Shown: positions 1 to 9,710, numbered from the stretch's first letter. The stretch is DNA of 64,000 nucleotides from JACVRM01 sp963809765 (GCA_963809765.1 CAWEKT010000003.1:248001-312000); one strand, 5' to 3'. Program-made: numbers and translations. Notes: a model not told the origin generated them from the sequence alone.

Positions 1-11
1 CGGCACCACCC

Positions 12-284
12 GTGACGCTGGGGTTCTCGATCTCCGGCCCGATCTCCCGCGAGGATCTGCCGGGCCTCTGCCTGCGGGTCTGCGGGCTGCTCGGGCGCAG
101 CGGCGCGGCCGTGGCGCTCTGCGACGTCCATGGCGTCGAACCCGACGCCGTCACCGTCGACGCGCTCGCCCGGCTGCAGCTGGCGGCCCGCCGTTACGGC
201 TGCCAGGTTCGGCTCCGGCACGCCTCGCCCGAACTCTGCGGGCTGGTGGCGTTCATGGGCCTTGCCGACGTGCTGACCGAGTAG
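12..284 (+). CDS. STAS-domain protein (possibly 5'-truncated)
   Basis: A 90-residue protein starting at GTG. The order of strands and helices fits a STAS fold of the MlaB/anti-sigma-factor-antagonist type: an N-terminal strand (GFSISGPIS), a helix, a central strand ending in CDVHGVEPDAVTVDAL where antagonists carry a DxS/T motif, a helix (ARLQLAARRYGC) and a strand (QVRLRHASPEL). The conserved phosphorylatable Ser/Thr is not obvious, so it may be a non-phosphorylated STAS protein rather than a true antagonist. The frame stays open to the window edge, so the real start could lie upstream. It converges on the VOC gene at 285 with no gap. Function beyond the fold is inference. Confidence 0.6.
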   Translation: MTLGFSISGPISREDLPGLCLRVCGLLGRSGAAVALCDVHGVEPDAVTVDALARLQLAARRYGCQVRLRHASPELCGLVAFMGLADVLTE

Positions 285-683
285 CTACGCCGGTGCCGTC
301 GTCCCGCCCCACTCCTCGGGCGCGACGTCGGCGATCGTCTGCGAGAACGTCCACTGGTGGCCGCCCGGATCCAGCGCGGTGTACTGGCGCTCGCCGTAGG
401 CGTGGTCCGCCGGCTCGCGCACGATCGTCGCCCCCTCAGCGCGCGCACGGGCCGCATGGGCGTCGACGTCGTCGACGCGCACCATCACCTCTCCCCCGCC
501 GCCGCCGCCCTCGGCGAGCGCCACGGCGCAGTCGCCGACGGCGACCTGCACGCGGTGCGACGCCACCCGCCAGCGCTCGCGAAAGCCGAAGGCCCGGCAG
601 AGCCAGTCGCTGGCGGCGAGCACGTCGTCGTAGCGGAGCACCGGGATCACGGCGCCGGCCGGCATCGAGCGGTTCTGGTCCAT
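285..683 (-). CDS. VOC (glyoxalase/bleomycin-resistance) family protein
   Basis: 132 residues from an ATG at 683. It has a typical VOC half-barrel: an opening strand VIPVLRYDD, the pair AFGFRERW, and the closing LDPGGHQWTFSQ motif. A Gly run (GGGGGG) lies near residue 62. The family binds metal or acts on small electrophilic compounds; the substrate cannot be read from sequence. It starts 2 bp after the stop of the ECF sigma-factor gene on the same strand, so it is almost certainly co-transcribed with it. The longer frame running from the sigma factor into this gene is an artefact of the frameshift near 1108. Confidence 0.8.
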   Translation of the reverse strand: MDQNRSMPAGAVIPVLRYDDVLAASDWLCRAFGFRERWRVASHRVQVAVGDCAVALAEGGGGGGEVMVRVDDVDAHAARARAEGATIVREPADHAYGERQYTALDPGGHQWTFSQTIADVAPEEWGGTTAPA

Positions 684-685
684 GG

Positions 686-1664
686 CTACTCCTGGTAGGA
701 GAGCGGCAGCCCGAAGAGCGGGAAGACCCGGTCGGTGTCGAGGAAGAAATGGAATCCGGCCACGCGCCCGTCGCGGATGTCGAGCACCTGGAGCGCCCAC
801 GGCACGTAGCCGTCGCCCGCATCGTTCGGCTTGTACTGGCCGAGCGCAGGCACGCCGTTGGCCGCCGGTGCGGGCACGACCTTGGAGCCGCGGCAGCCGG
901 CGCCGGGGCCGACCCACCAGCTGAGGATGTCGTCGCGGCCCGCGAGCCAGAGGTCGAAGGGCGGCATTCCCTGGGTCGCGTCCTCGTGGATGAGGTCGGT
1001 CAGCGCGTCCATGTCGTAGCGCTCGAAGGCCTCGACGTAGCGCGCCAGCAGGTCGGCGTCGACGCCCTCGGCCGTCACCGACTCGAGCCCGAGGTCGCGG
1101 CCCTCGATGCGTCGCCCGCGCGCGCTGGAGCGCGCTGTTCACCGACGCGACCGTGGTCTCGAGCAGCTCGGCGACCTCGCTCGCCTGCCAGCGGAGGACC
1201 TCGCAGAGGATCAGGACGGCCCGCTGTCGCGGCGGCAGGTGCTGCAGCGCCGCGACGAAGGCGAGCCTGACGCTCTCGCGCGCCTCCGCCACCGCGGCCG
1301 GGTCGCCCTCGTCGGCGATGACCAGCGAGTCAGGCGCCGGCTCGATCCAGGTGACCTCAGGCAGCGTCTGGAGGTGCTCGGCGAGCGGCGGCCCCGCAGG
1401 GCCGAGATCCATCGGCCGCGCCCGCCGCTGGCGACCCTTCAGCAGGTCGAGGCAGACATTCGTGGCGATCCGGTAGAGCCAGGAGCGCAGCTGCGCCCTC
1501 CCCTCGAAGCGCTCGATGCCGCGCCAGGCGCGCAGCAGCGTCTCCTGGACCGCGTCCTCGGCCTCGAACGGCGAGGCGAGCATGCGGTAGCAGTAGGCCG
1601 TCAGCTCGCGGCGGTACTGCTCGAGCTGCTGCTCGAGCGCGGCAGTGGCAGGCGCCGAGGTCAC
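686..1664 (-). CDS. ECF sigma factor with C-terminal SnoaL domain (frameshifted)
   Basis: Sigma-70 ECF factor of the SigJ/SigG type, about 325 residues when rejoined. Region 2 is at residues 12-75 (YCYRMLASPFEAEDAVQET, then ATNVCLDLL) and region 4 at 125-185 (LPPRQRAVLILCEVL, ASVNSALQRARAT). After region 4 the frame is lost near 1108; the next frame continues as EGRDLGLESVTAEGV and then a SnoaL-like domain (YVEAFERYDMDALTDLIHED, ending PLFGLPLSYQE). One extra base around 1104-1113 explains the break. In this family the SnoaL tail modulates sigma activity and there is usually no anti-sigma partner. Start is GTG at 1664. It is followed closely by a VOC gene, a common pairing that suggests a stress or detoxification role (inference). 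Confidence 0.8.
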
Positions 1665-1750
1665 GTCACCATCCTAGGCACATGGCCCCCAGGCGCATGT
1701 CCAGCTCGGGACGAATCGTCACAGTCTTGTGACAGACGACATGGCTCGCC

Positions 1751-1787
1751 GGGACAGGTCCGAGGGACTGTCCCTGGGACCTGTCCC
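1751..1787. repeat. Nested palindromic intergenic element (GGGACWGTCCC)
   Basis: GGGACAGGTC at 1751-1760 is exactly complementary to GACCTGTCCC at 1778-1787. Between them lies the small palindrome GGGACTGTCCC (1764-1774). The same 11-mer, read from the other strand, occurs at 61989-61999 beside the end of secA. It lies between the starts of two minus-strand genes, so it is not simply a shared terminator. Confidence 0.6.
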
Positions 1788-1826
1788 GCGCGGCGATGCC
1801 TGCGAAGGACGGTGAAGCGGCTCGGA

Positions 1827-2264
1827 TCAGGCCGCGGTCGAGCCGACCGTCGCGGTCTCGTCGGCCGGGATGGCGGCGGGATCCATCCAGAAGACCTCGA
1901 CCAGGTGGCCGTCGGGGTCGTTGAAGCTGCGGCCGTACATGAAGTCCATCTCCATCGGCTCGTTCGCGGCCGTTCCGCCGCTCGCGAGCGCGCGGTCGGT
2001 GAGGCTGTCGACGTCCTCACGGCTCTCGGCCGAGAAGGCGAGGATCGCCTCGGTCTGCGACGTGGCGTCGGCGATCTGCTTCGGGGTGAAGCTTGCGAAC
2101 TTCTCGCGGGTGAGCAGCATGACGTAGGCGTCCTCGCCGACGAGCATGCAGGTCGCGGTCTCGTCGGTGAAGCGCGCATCGAACGAGAAGCCGAGGCTGG
2201 TGTAGAAGGCGACCGAGCGGTCGAGGTCGCCGACGGCGACGTTGACGAAGAGCTTGCGGGCCAT
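1827..2264 (-). CDS. VOC family protein (PhnB/glyoxalase-like)
   Basis: 145 residues starting at the ATG at 2264 (MARKLFVNVAVGDL), preceded by GGAGGA about 7 bases upstream. An upstream in-frame ATG at 2366 exists but its first 34 codons are proline/arginine-rich with no homology-like pattern. The VOC pattern is clear: DLDRSVAFYTSLGFSF, a central VMLLTREKF, and the closing FNDPDGHLVEVFWMDP. This subgroup is often annotated as a predicted lactoylglutathione lyase, but catalytic metal ligands are incomplete and no substrate can be assigned. It is divergent from the permease gene at 2393, sharing about 130 bp of promoter space. Confidence 0.85.
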   Translation of the reverse strand: MARKLFVNVAVGDLDRSVAFYTSLGFSFDARFTDETATCMLVGEDAYVMLLTREKFASFTPKQIADATSQTEAILAFSAESREDVDSLTDRALASGGTAANEPMEMDFMYGRSFNDPDGHLVEVFWMDPAAIPADETATVGSTAA

Positions 2265-2392
2265 TGCGGGGTCCTCCTGCGGTTGGGGTGCGTTCACCAG
2301 GTGAGACGACCGGCGACGCGTGAACTCATCGGTGCCCGGGCGAGTCGCTGGTACGCCGGCGGCCACCGCTGCACATCCTGCATGCTTGCGGT

Positions 2393-4954
2393 GTGATCAA
2401 GGTGGCCCTCAGGGGTCTCCTGGGCCGGAAGCTGCGGACGGCCCTGACGGCCATGGCAATCGTGCTTGGCGTCGCCATGATCAGCGGCACCTACGTGCTC
2501 ACGGACTCGATCGACTCGGCGTTCGATTCGATCTTCAGCGACGTTCGCGAGGGCTCCGACGCCGTCGTCTCCGGCAAGTCCGCCTTCGACCTCAGCGACG
2601 GCAGCGGCAGCGAAACGCCGACCCTTCCCGAGGGCCTGCTGGAGCGGGTCCGGGCCGTGCCGGAGGTCCAGGAGGCCGAGGGCGGCGTCGACAGCGAGTC
2701 GACCACCCTCATCGACAGGGACGGCAAGGCGATTACAGGCAACGCGCCCAGCATCGGCTTCAGCATCGCCCGCGGCGACTCACCCTTCAACCCGCTCGTG
2801 CTCGTCCGCGGCGAGTGGCCGGGCCCCGACCAGGTCGTCATCGACGAGGCGACGGCCGACAAGAAGGACTTCGATGTCGGCGACACGATCCGGGTGCAGG
2901 CCGAGGGGCCGGCGCAAGCCTTCCGCATCTCAGGACTGATCCGGTTCGGCGAGTCGCTCTCGACCATCGGCGACGCGACCCTCGCGGGCTTCGACCTGCT
3001 GACCGCCCAGGAGCTCTACGGCAAGGAGGGTCGCCTCGATGAGATCGCGGTCGCCTCGGAGCCGGGCGTCTCGAGTGACGACCTGGTCGCAGCGCTCGAC
3101 GATGTGCTGCCCCCGACCGCCCAGGTGCGGACCGGGCAGGAGCAGGCGGCGGAGGAAGCATCCGAGACCGACGAGTTCATCAGCTTCATGCAGCGGTTCC
3201 TGCTCGCCTTCGCCGGCATCGCACTCTTCGTGGGCAGCTTCGTCATCGCGAATTCGCTGTCGATCACGATCGCGCAGCGGACACGCGAGTTCGCCACGGT
3301 GCGCACGATCGGCGCCTCACGCCGTCAGGTGCTCGGCTCGGTCGTGGTGGAGGCGCTCGTCGTCGGAGCGGCAGCCTCTCTCGTCGGGCTCCTCCTTGGC
3401 TTCGCGCTCGCCAAGGGCCTCTTCGGCCTCTTCGAGGTCGCGGGCTTCACCCTCCCCAACCAGGGGCTCCTCTTCGAGCCGCGCACCGCGATCGTGGCGG
3501 TCACGGTCGGCATCGTGGTCACACTCGTCGCGAGCCTCCGCCCTGCCTTCCGCGCCACGCGTGTCCCGCCGGTGGCAGCGGTCCGGGAGGGGGCGACGCT
3601 CCCACCGGGCCGGTTCGCCCGCTTCCGCACGGTCGGAGCGCTCTCGCTGACGGTTCTCGGCTTCGCGGCATTGATCTACGGGCTCTTCGCCCCCGGGTTG
3701 GGCACGGCGCAGCTGCTCCTCTCGCTGGGACTCGGAGCCGTCTTCGTCTTCCTCGGTGTCGCGTTCCTGTCGGAGCGGTTCGTACCGCCGCTGGCGACCG
3801 TTCTGGGCTGGCCGGCCGCACGCCTGGGCGGGTTCTCCGGCGACCTCGCGAGCGACAACGCGCGCCGCAACCCGCAGCGAACCGCCTCGACCGCGGCGGC
3901 GCTCATGATCGGCCTGGCGCTGGTGACGCTGGTGGCGATGCTGGCCGCTGGAATCGTGTCGTCGTTCCGAGGCGCGGTCGAAGACCTGTGGGAGGACGCC
4001 GACTACGCCATCACCGCACAGAACAACTTCGCCCCGATCCCGGTCGCCGTCGCCGACGCCGCCGCCGCGGCACCGGACGTGGAAGCCGTCGCCAACGTCC
4101 GGACGGGGGACGTGCAGGCGTTCGGAGAGGGCTTCTTCGCCACGGCCGTGAACCCGCCCGCCGCCCGCGTGTTCTCGATCGACTGGCGCGAGGGGTCCCC
4201 GGCCGTCCCCGCGACGCTGGGTGAAGACGGCGCCTTCGTCGACGACTCGTTCGCCGACGAGCACGACCTGCGCATCGGCTCGACCTTCCAGCTCCGGTTC
4301 GTCAGCGGCCGCAGCAAGGAGTTCGAGGTGCACGGGGTCTTCGAGCCGCCGTCGGGAGGGTCGCCGTTCGGGCCGGTGACCATCTCCCAGGCCACGTGGG
4401 ACCGCTTCAACGAGCAGCCGCGGAACCTCTATTCGTTCGTGATCATGGCCGGGGGCCAGAGCGAGGCGAACCAGGCGACGCTCGAGCGTGCGCTGACGGA
4501 CTACCCGATCGCCAAGGTGCAGACGCGGGAGGAGTTCATCGACAACCAGATCTCCGGCCTCAGCGCAATCCTCAACATCCTCTTCGTGCTCCTCGGGCTC
4601 TCGGTGATCGTCAGCCTGTTCGGCATCATCAACACGCTGATCCTCACCGTCTTCGAGCGCACCCGCGAGCTCGGGATGCTCCGCGCGATCGGGATGACCC
4701 GGCGTCAGATCCGCCGGATGATCCGCTGGGAGAGCGTGATCACGGCGCTGATGGGAGGCGCGATCGGCATCGTGCTCGGGATCGTGCTGGGCGGCCTGCT
4801 CGCCGCGCGCGTGGAGTTCATCCACTTCACGCTGCCGGTCGTGCAGCTGATCGTCTTTTCGGTCGCCACCATCCTCGTCGGCGTGATCGCCGCCATCTTC
4901 CCCGCACGGCGGGCATCACGCCTCAACATCCTCGAAGCGCTGAGGCACGAGTAA
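2393..4954 (+). CDS. FtsX/MacB-type ABC transporter permease, two-module
   Basis: 853 residues from GTG at 2393. An N-terminal TM helix (TALTAMAIVLGVAMISGTYV) is followed by a large extracytoplasmic MacB-like domain (residues 45-255). Three TM helices with an FtsX domain follow (FLLAFAGIALFVGSF, then RTREFATVRTIGASRRQ). There is a short helical hairpin near 415-465, a second external domain (490-705), and a second FtsX domain ending near LNILEALRHE. RTREF..RTIGASRRQ and RTRELGMLRAIGMTRRQ are the two coupling loops expected to contact an ATPase. No ATP-binding subunit lies next to it, which is unusual because these permeases normally sit beside a LolD/MacB-like ATPase. It probably exports a lipid, lipoprotein or peptide. 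Confidence 0.9.
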   Translation: MIKVALRGLLGRKLRTALTAMAIVLGVAMISGTYVLTDSIDSAFDSIFSDVREGSDAVVSGKSAFDLSDGSGSETPTLPEGLLERVRAVPEVQEAEGGVDSESTTLIDRDGKAITGNAPSIGFSIARGDSPFNPLVLVRGEWPGPDQVVIDEATADKKDFDVGDTIRVQAEGPAQAFRISGLIRFGESLSTIGDATLAGFDLLTAQELYGKEGRLDEIAVASEPGVSSDDLVAALDDVLPPTAQVRTGQEQAAEEASETDEFISFMQRFLLAFAGIALFVGSFVIANSLSITIAQRTREFATVRTIGASRRQVLGSVVVEALVVGAAASLVGLLLGFALAKGLFGLFEVAGFTLPNQGLLFEPRTAIVAVTVGIVVTLVASLRPAFRATRVPPVAAVREGATLPPGRFARFRTVGALSLTVLGFAALIYGLFAPGLGTAQLLLSLGLGAVFVFLGVAFLSERFVPPLATVLGWPAARLGGFSGDLASDNARRNPQRTASTAAALMIGLALVTLVAMLAAGIVSSFRGAVEDLWEDADYAITAQNNFAPIPVAVADAAAAAPDVEAVANVRTGDVQAFGEGFFATAVNPPAARVFSIDWREGSPAVPATLGEDGAFVDDSFADEHDLRIGSTFQLRFVSGRSKEFEVHGVFEPPSGGSPFGPVTISQATWDRFNEQPRNLYSFVIMAGGQSEANQATLERALTDYPIAKVQTREEFIDNQISGLSAILNILFVLLGLSVIVSLFGIINTLILTVFERTRELGMLRAIGMTRRQIRRMIRWESVITALMGGAIGIVLGIVLGGLLAARVEFIHFTLPVVQLIVFSVATILVGVIAAIFPARRASRLNILEALRHE

Positions 4955-4957
4955 CGG

Positions 4958-6343
4958 TCAGGCGCGGGCGCGCGACCCGGCCGCGCGCCTGGCGGCGGCG
5001 AGGATGGCGGCCGCGCTGCGCTCGACGTCGGCTGCGGTGGTACGGAAGCTCGAGACGGAGATCCTCATGGCGGCGCGTCCCTGCCACTCCGTTCCGCCCA
5101 GCCAGCAGGTGCCGTCCTCCTGGACGAGGCGGACGACCTCCCGGGTGAGCTCGTCGTCGCTTCCGAAGCGGACGAGCACCTGGTTGAGCACGACGTCATT
5201 GAGGATCTCGACGTCCGGCTCGGCACCGAGCAGCTCCGCGAACTGCTGCGCGTGCCCGCAACAGCGCTCGACGAGGTCGGCGACGCCCTGGCGGCCGAGC
5301 GAGCGGATCGCCGCCCAGACGGCGAAGCCGCGCGCCCGCCGCGAGGACTCCGGCACCCAGTCCGACGGGCTGCGGCCTCCGGCCCGCTGGAGGTAGCTGG
5401 CGGCGACGGACATGGCGCGCCCGTGCGCCTCGGGGTGGCGGCAGAAGACGAGGCCGCAGTCGTACGACACGTTCAGCCATTTGTGTGCGTCGGTCGCCCA
5501 GGAGTCGGCTCGCTCGCAGCCCGTCGCGAGGTGCCGGTAGCGCGGGCTGGCAGCCGCCCAGAGGCCGAAGGCGCCGTCGATGTGCAGCCAGGCGCCGCTC
5601 TCGGCGCACGCGTCGGCGATCTCCTCCATCGGGTCGAACGCGCCGGTGTTGACGTTGCCGGCCTGCGCGCAGACGATCGCGTTCCCGCCCTGCGCCAGCG
5701 CGTCGCGGAGCGCGTCGGCGCGCATGCGCCCCTGCTCGTCGGAGGGCACAACCTCGACGGCGGAGGTGCCGATCCCGAGCAGCCGCAGCGAGCGGTCGAC
5801 CGTCACGTGGCGCTCTGCCCCCGCCAGGATTCGGAGCGGCGGAGCGCCGCGCAGGCCGTCACGATCGACGTCCCAGCCGGCGCGGCCGAGGACGTGCTCA
5901 CGCGCCGCGGCGAGCCCGGTCGTGTTGGCCCCCTGCGCACCCGTGACGAAGCCGCTGGAGACGCCAGTCGGGAGGCGGAGCAGCTCGGCGACCCAGCCCG
6001 CGGCCACGTCCTCCGCGGCCGCCGCCGCGGGCGAGGCGACGACCGAGAAGGCGTTCTGATCCCACGCCGCCGCCAGCCAGTCGGCGGCCACGGACGCCGG
6101 CAGGGCGCTGCCGAAGACGAAGCCGAAGTAGCGACCGGTCTGGCTGCCCACGAGGCCGGGCTCGGCAGCCGCGGCAAGCTCGCGCACCACCTCGGCGTCG
6201 TCGCTGCCCGTCTCGGGCAGCGGGCCGCCGAAACGGGCGCGGACCTCGTCGAAGGTCGCCGCCGGGCTCACACGACGCTCGTCGAGCGAGGCAAGGAAGT
6301 CGCGCGCGGAACTCGCGGCGAGCTCGAGCGGATCGCCGTCCAT
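4958..6343 (-). CDS. PLP-dependent amino-acid decarboxylase (group II)
   Basis: 461 residues from ATG at 6343 (MDGDPLELAASSARDFLASL). It is the group II decarboxylase fold. An N-terminal helical part is followed by SGFVTGAQGANTTGLAAAR (phosphate loop), then VCAQAGNVNTGAFDP, WLHIDGAFGLWA (Asp and Ala that hold the pyridine ring), and DSWATDAHKWLN with the Schiff-base lysine. The C-terminal small domain ends in WQGRAAMRISVSSFRTT. Relatives include aromatic-L-amino-acid and glutamate decarboxylases; the substrate cannot be resolved here. A longer frame to 6484 runs into the divergent methyltransferase promoter and is not needed. Its stop lies 4 bp from the convergent permease stop. Confidence 0.88.
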   Translation of the reverse strand: MDGDPLELAASSARDFLASLDERRVSPAATFDEVRARFGGPLPETGSDDAEVVRELAAAAEPGLVGSQTGRYFGFVFGSALPASVAADWLAAAWDQNAFSVVASPAAAAAEDVAAGWVAELLRLPTGVSSGFVTGAQGANTTGLAAAREHVLGRAGWDVDRDGLRGAPPLRILAGAERHVTVDRSLRLLGIGTSAVEVVPSDEQGRMRADALRDALAQGGNAIVCAQAGNVNTGAFDPMEEIADACAESGAWLHIDGAFGLWAAASPRYRHLATGCERADSWATDAHKWLNVSYDCGLVFCRHPEAHGRAMSVAASYLQRAGGRSPSDWVPESSRRARGFAVWAAIRSLGRQGVADLVERCCGHAQQFAELLGAEPDVEILNDVVLNQVLVRFGSDDELTREVVRLVQEDGTCWLGGTEWQGRAAMRISVSSFRTTAADVERSAAAILAAARRAAGSRARA

Positions 6344-6437
6344 GGCCGTGACGATAGTCCGCCGAGCGCGCCGGAAGCCACAGCGCGTCGGCGGCGTTGA
6401 CGCTGGCAAGATCCACCGACCCGACCAGGGAGGAACC

Positions 6438-7235
6438 GTGGCCTTCGAAGAGCTGAAACAGCGCCAATCCGGAATGTGGGGCAACGGCCCCTATCAGCAC
6501 GTCACCGAGACGCTGACCGACATCCACTCGCTCGTCATCGACCGGCTCGCGCCGGCGGCGGGCGATCGCTTCCTCGACCTCGCCTGCGGTACCGGCGCCG
6601 TTTCGGAGCTCGCAGCCGCGGCCGGGGCGGACGTCACCGGCATCGACCTCGCTCCCGTGCTGATCGAGACGGCCAGGGAACGCGCCCGCGAGCGCGGCCT
6701 CGACATCGACTACCGCGTGGGCGACTGCGAGAACCTCGACGTGCCGGACGGAGCGTTCGCGAAGGTCTCCTCGACCTGCGGGATCATGTTCGCGCCGGAT
6801 CACGAGGCGACCGCCCGCGAGCTGGCGCGCATCGTCGAGCCGGGCGGCCGCATCGCCCTCGCCAACTGGACGCCGGAGGGCGGCCTCGGCCAGATGTTCG
6901 CGATGATGCGCCCGTTCCAGCCGACCCCGCCCCCCGGCGTCGGCAGCCCGTTCGACTGGGGGCGCGAGGACCACGTGCGCGAGCTGCTCGGCGACGCCTT
7001 CGACCTCGAGATCGAGGAGCGCGTCTCCACGCTCCGCACGCCGACCGGCGAGGACTACTGGCAGCTGTTCGTCTCGAGTTACGGCCCGACCAAGTCGGCC
7101 GCCGAGGCGCTCGACGACGAGCGGCGCGAGGAGTTCCACCAGACGTGGGTCGACTTCTTCGAGACGAAGTACCGCTCGAACGGCGAGATCTCACACGACC
7201 GCGAGTACCTGCTCGTCACCGGCACCCGCCGGTAG
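6438..7235 (+). CDS. Class I SAM-dependent methyltransferase
   Basis: 265 residues starting at the GTG at 6438, preceded by CAGGGAGGA about 6 bases upstream. The Rossmann SAM-binding fold is clear: motif I DLACGTGAVSELAAAAGADV with the acidic GIDL at the end of strand 2, VGDCENLDVPDGAF (motif II region) and IVEPGGRIALANWTPEG (motif III). The C-terminal cap (DFFETKYRSNGEI, REYLLVTGTRR) resembles UbiE-like methyltransferases. The acceptor substrate is unknown. It is divergent from the decarboxylase gene with about 95 bp between the starts, and ends just before a strong hairpin. Confidence 0.88.
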   Translation: MAFEELKQRQSGMWGNGPYQHVTETLTDIHSLVIDRLAPAAGDRFLDLACGTGAVSELAAAAGADVTGIDLAPVLIETARERARERGLDIDYRVGDCENLDVPDGAFAKVSSTCGIMFAPDHEATARELARIVEPGGRIALANWTPEGGLGQMFAMMRPFQPTPPPGVGSPFDWGREDHVRELLGDAFDLEIEERVSTLRTPTGEDYWQLFVSSYGPTKSAAEALDDERREEFHQTWVDFFETKYRSNGEISHDREYLLVTGTRR

Positions 7236-7290
7236 CGAACGGCCTGGGCAGTCCCCGCGCGGTGACAGACCCGTCGGAAGCAGGGAGCGC

Positions 7291-7316
7291 GAAGCCCGGC
7301 CGAGTGGCCGGGCTTC
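7291..7316. terminator. Bidirectional hairpin terminator
   Basis: A perfect 11-bp stem (GAAGCCCGGCC / GGCCGGGCTTC) with a GAGT loop lies between the convergent methyltransferase (stop 7235) and amidase (stop 7340) genes. There is no long T run, as is usual for terminators in high-GC Actinomycetota. Confidence 0.75.
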
Positions 7317-7339
7317 GCTGTCTGTACGTAGATGCCTCT

Positions 7340-9138
7340 ACCGGAAGGGCGCGACTGAGACGCGCTGACTTTGGCTCGCCTGCTGCCGCTGCGGTGCGCG
7401 GACGGCCAGCAGATCCTCCGGGTTCGGTGCACCCGGGAACAGGTCGTCGCCGATCGTCGGGATGAACTGCGGCGGGACGCGGACCTTCGTCGCCTTCTCG
7501 AAGTCGTAGGCGAAGCCGATCAGCTCCGGCTCCGACCAGGGGCCCCCGATGAACGTGACGCCGATCGGCAGGCGAGCAGTGCTTACTCCCCTTGCCGTGC
7601 CAGCCTCGCGGAGTCTTGCCGCGCCGGGATGAAGCCGGCCGGAACCGTGATGTCGGCGTAGCCCGAGACGGCCGCGGCGCCCGACGAACCGACGAAGTAC
7701 TCGAAGTGGCCGTCGAGGTCTCCCTCGGCGGGTTCGAGTTCGTCGGCCAGGCCGGCCCGTTGGTGAGCGCGACGATCGCGTCGAGGTCGTTCGCCTCCAT
7801 GAGCGTGTCGATCTCGTCCTGAACCACCGGCGTCACGCCTGCCCGTATGTCGGCGCAGTCCTGGTCGCGGCCGCCCGTCTCATTTGCGAGCACGAAGAGG
7901 ACGCTGTTCCACGGGCCCTCGAGCTCGGGATGGGCCTCGTTGAACGCGATCAGCTCGGCGAGGTTCTGCGGATATGGCTGGCCGGTCACGGGGTTCGTCC
8001 CCGTGGCATAGGTCTTCAGGTACGTCGCGATGTCGGTCTTGAACTCGCACAGCAGTGCGGGGAACTCGCCGGCTGCTCCTGCGAGCGTCAGGTCCATGCC
8101 CTCGATGACGGTTGCGCCTTGCGACCTGAGGGCCTTGACCGTGTCGTCGAGGATCGGCTCGATGACCGGGCCCGTCAGGCTACGGTCGGCGAAAGTTCCT
8201 TCGCGCCATACGCCGATGCGGGCGCCCTTGAGCGCCTTGTCGTCGAGGAACTGCGTGTAGTCCGTGAACGCGTGGCCGGCCTGAGCGGCCGTCGCCGTGT
8301 CCTTCGGATCGATCCCGGTTGCGGCGCCGAGGAGAACCGCGGCGTCGGTCACGTTGCGGGTCATCGGTCCGGCGGTGTCCTGGTCGGCGCTGATCGGGAC
8401 GACGCCCTCGCGGCTCCACAGCCCGAGAGTCGGCTTGATCCCGACCACGCCGTTGGCGCCGGACGGGCAGACGATCGAGCCGTCCGTCTCCGTGCCGACG
8501 GCCGCGACCGCGAGGTCAGCAGCCGCGACGACACCGGATCCGGAGCTCGAGCCGCACGGATTGCGGTCGAGGACGTATGGCATGTTCGTCTGGCCGCCGA
8601 TGCCGCTCCAGCCGCTCGACGACGGGTTGGAACGGAAGTTCGCCCACTCCGACAGGTTGGCCTTGCCGATGATGAGCGCGCCGGCGGCCTTGAGCCGAGC
8701 CGCGATGAACGCGTCGCCGGGCGTGCTCCCCGCGAGTGCCCAGGAGCCGGCTGTCGTCGGCATGCCGGTGGTGTTGACGTTGTCCTTGACGATGATCGGA
8801 ATCCCGAGCAGCGGGCGCTTGTCGCCGTTGCGTCGAGCCTGGTCGGCCGCGCGGGCGTCGGCCCGTGCCGTCGGGCTGACCGTGATCACCGCGTGGAGAA
8901 TCGGGTTGAGCGTGCTGATGCGCTCGAGATAGAAGTCCGTTAGCTCGAGGGAGCTCAACTTGCCCTTTTTCATCAGCTTCTGAAGCTCCGGGATCGTCGT
9001 CTTGTCGACGTCGATGCCGCCGATCTTGGTATTGGTCGGGTCGTCCGCGTGGCCGAAGTTCGCCGATGCCCCGGATGCCCCGACCAGAAGGGTCAGCAGG
9101 GCCGTCAGAACTAGGACACGCCGCAGTCGGGTGCTCAT
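7340..9138 (-). CDS. Secreted amidase-signature family hydrolase (frameshifted)
   Basis: About 598 residues from ATG at 9138. The signal peptide is RVLVLTALLTLLVGASGASA. The amidase-signature core follows: PIIVKDNVNT with the catalytic Lys, then the Ser-rich loop CGSSSGSGVVAAADLAVAAVGTETDGS carrying the cis-Ser and nucleophile Ser, and GVVGIKPTLGLWSREGVVP. Two single-base shifts near 7735 and 7585 split the C-terminus. The correct reading passes from ALTNGPAWP to DLDGHFEYFVGSSGAAAVSG and then RLPIGVTFIGG, ending at 7340. The family hydrolyses amides (amidase, Asp/Glu-tRNA amidotransferase A relatives); the signal peptide makes an extracellular or envelope amidase likely. Motif integrity on both sides of the breaks suggests sequencing indels. 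Confidence 0.82.
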
Positions 9139-9325
9139 GGGGTGACCTCCATCTGATCGAGTGCCGAGAGAGCGGCAGGAGCCGCAAGAGTCGTGCGCAT
9201 GAACCTCCCCTCGTTCAACTACACGCGCTAGCACTACCCGGGCGCGGCCCGGACACTAACCTGCTGAGGCCGCATCCGAAGGCGTGTTTCGTCGTTCGTG
9301 GCCGATCGGCGTTCCGGTCCGCGGC

Positions 9326-9331
9326 TACGAT
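9326..9331 (+). promoter_or_regulatory. Candidate -10 box for ssrA
   Basis: TACGAT lies 20 nt before the mature tmRNA 5' end, leaving room for a short leader removed by RNase P. No convincing -35 box is visible at the expected distance. Confidence 0.35.
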
Positions 9332-9350
9332 GTGGGAGCAACACACATAC

Positions 9351-9710
9351 GGGGGCGACCTGGTTTCGACGTGGTCGGTTCTCCGGTTGAGCTGCAAGCC
9401 GAGGTCCCGGAGGCCTCGTTAAACACCGGGAAACAACGCAAGTGCGGATAACGAAGACGCACTCGCTCTCGCTGCCTAACCAGTAGCGAAGCGCGCCGTC
9501 CCGAGCTGGGCCCGTGGCCCGGATGACGGCGTCAGAAAACGGGCTGGCACCGAAGGAGCGCTGATCGCCGGAGGTGCGAGACTGCAGGATCGGCTGGCTC
9601 GTCGGTAGGTCGGTCGCCAGCGGCCGGCGGGTGAGATTCAAGGCGACCTACGCTTGTAGACGCTCAGTCCGGTGCGTCCGCGGACGCGGGTTCGATTCCC
9701 GCCGCCTCCA
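9351..9710 (+). ncRNA. ssrA: tmRNA (ssrA)
   Basis: The 5' end GGGGGCGACCTGGTTTCGACG is the hallmark tmRNA start. GGGGGCG pairs (one G-U) with CGCCTCC at the 3' end to make the acceptor stem, and GCGGGTTCGATTCCCGC (9687-9703) is the T-arm. The tag reading frame starts at GCA around 9438 and encodes A-S-A-D-N-E-D-A-L-A-L-A-A before TAA, ending in the Ala-Leu-Ala-Ala degron read by Clp proteases. A length of about 360 nt is normal. With SmpB (gene at 52363-52824) it rescues stalled ribosomes. Its 3' end is duplicated at 11809-11837, marking use as an integration site. The terminal CCA is not fully encoded. Confidence 0.95.
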
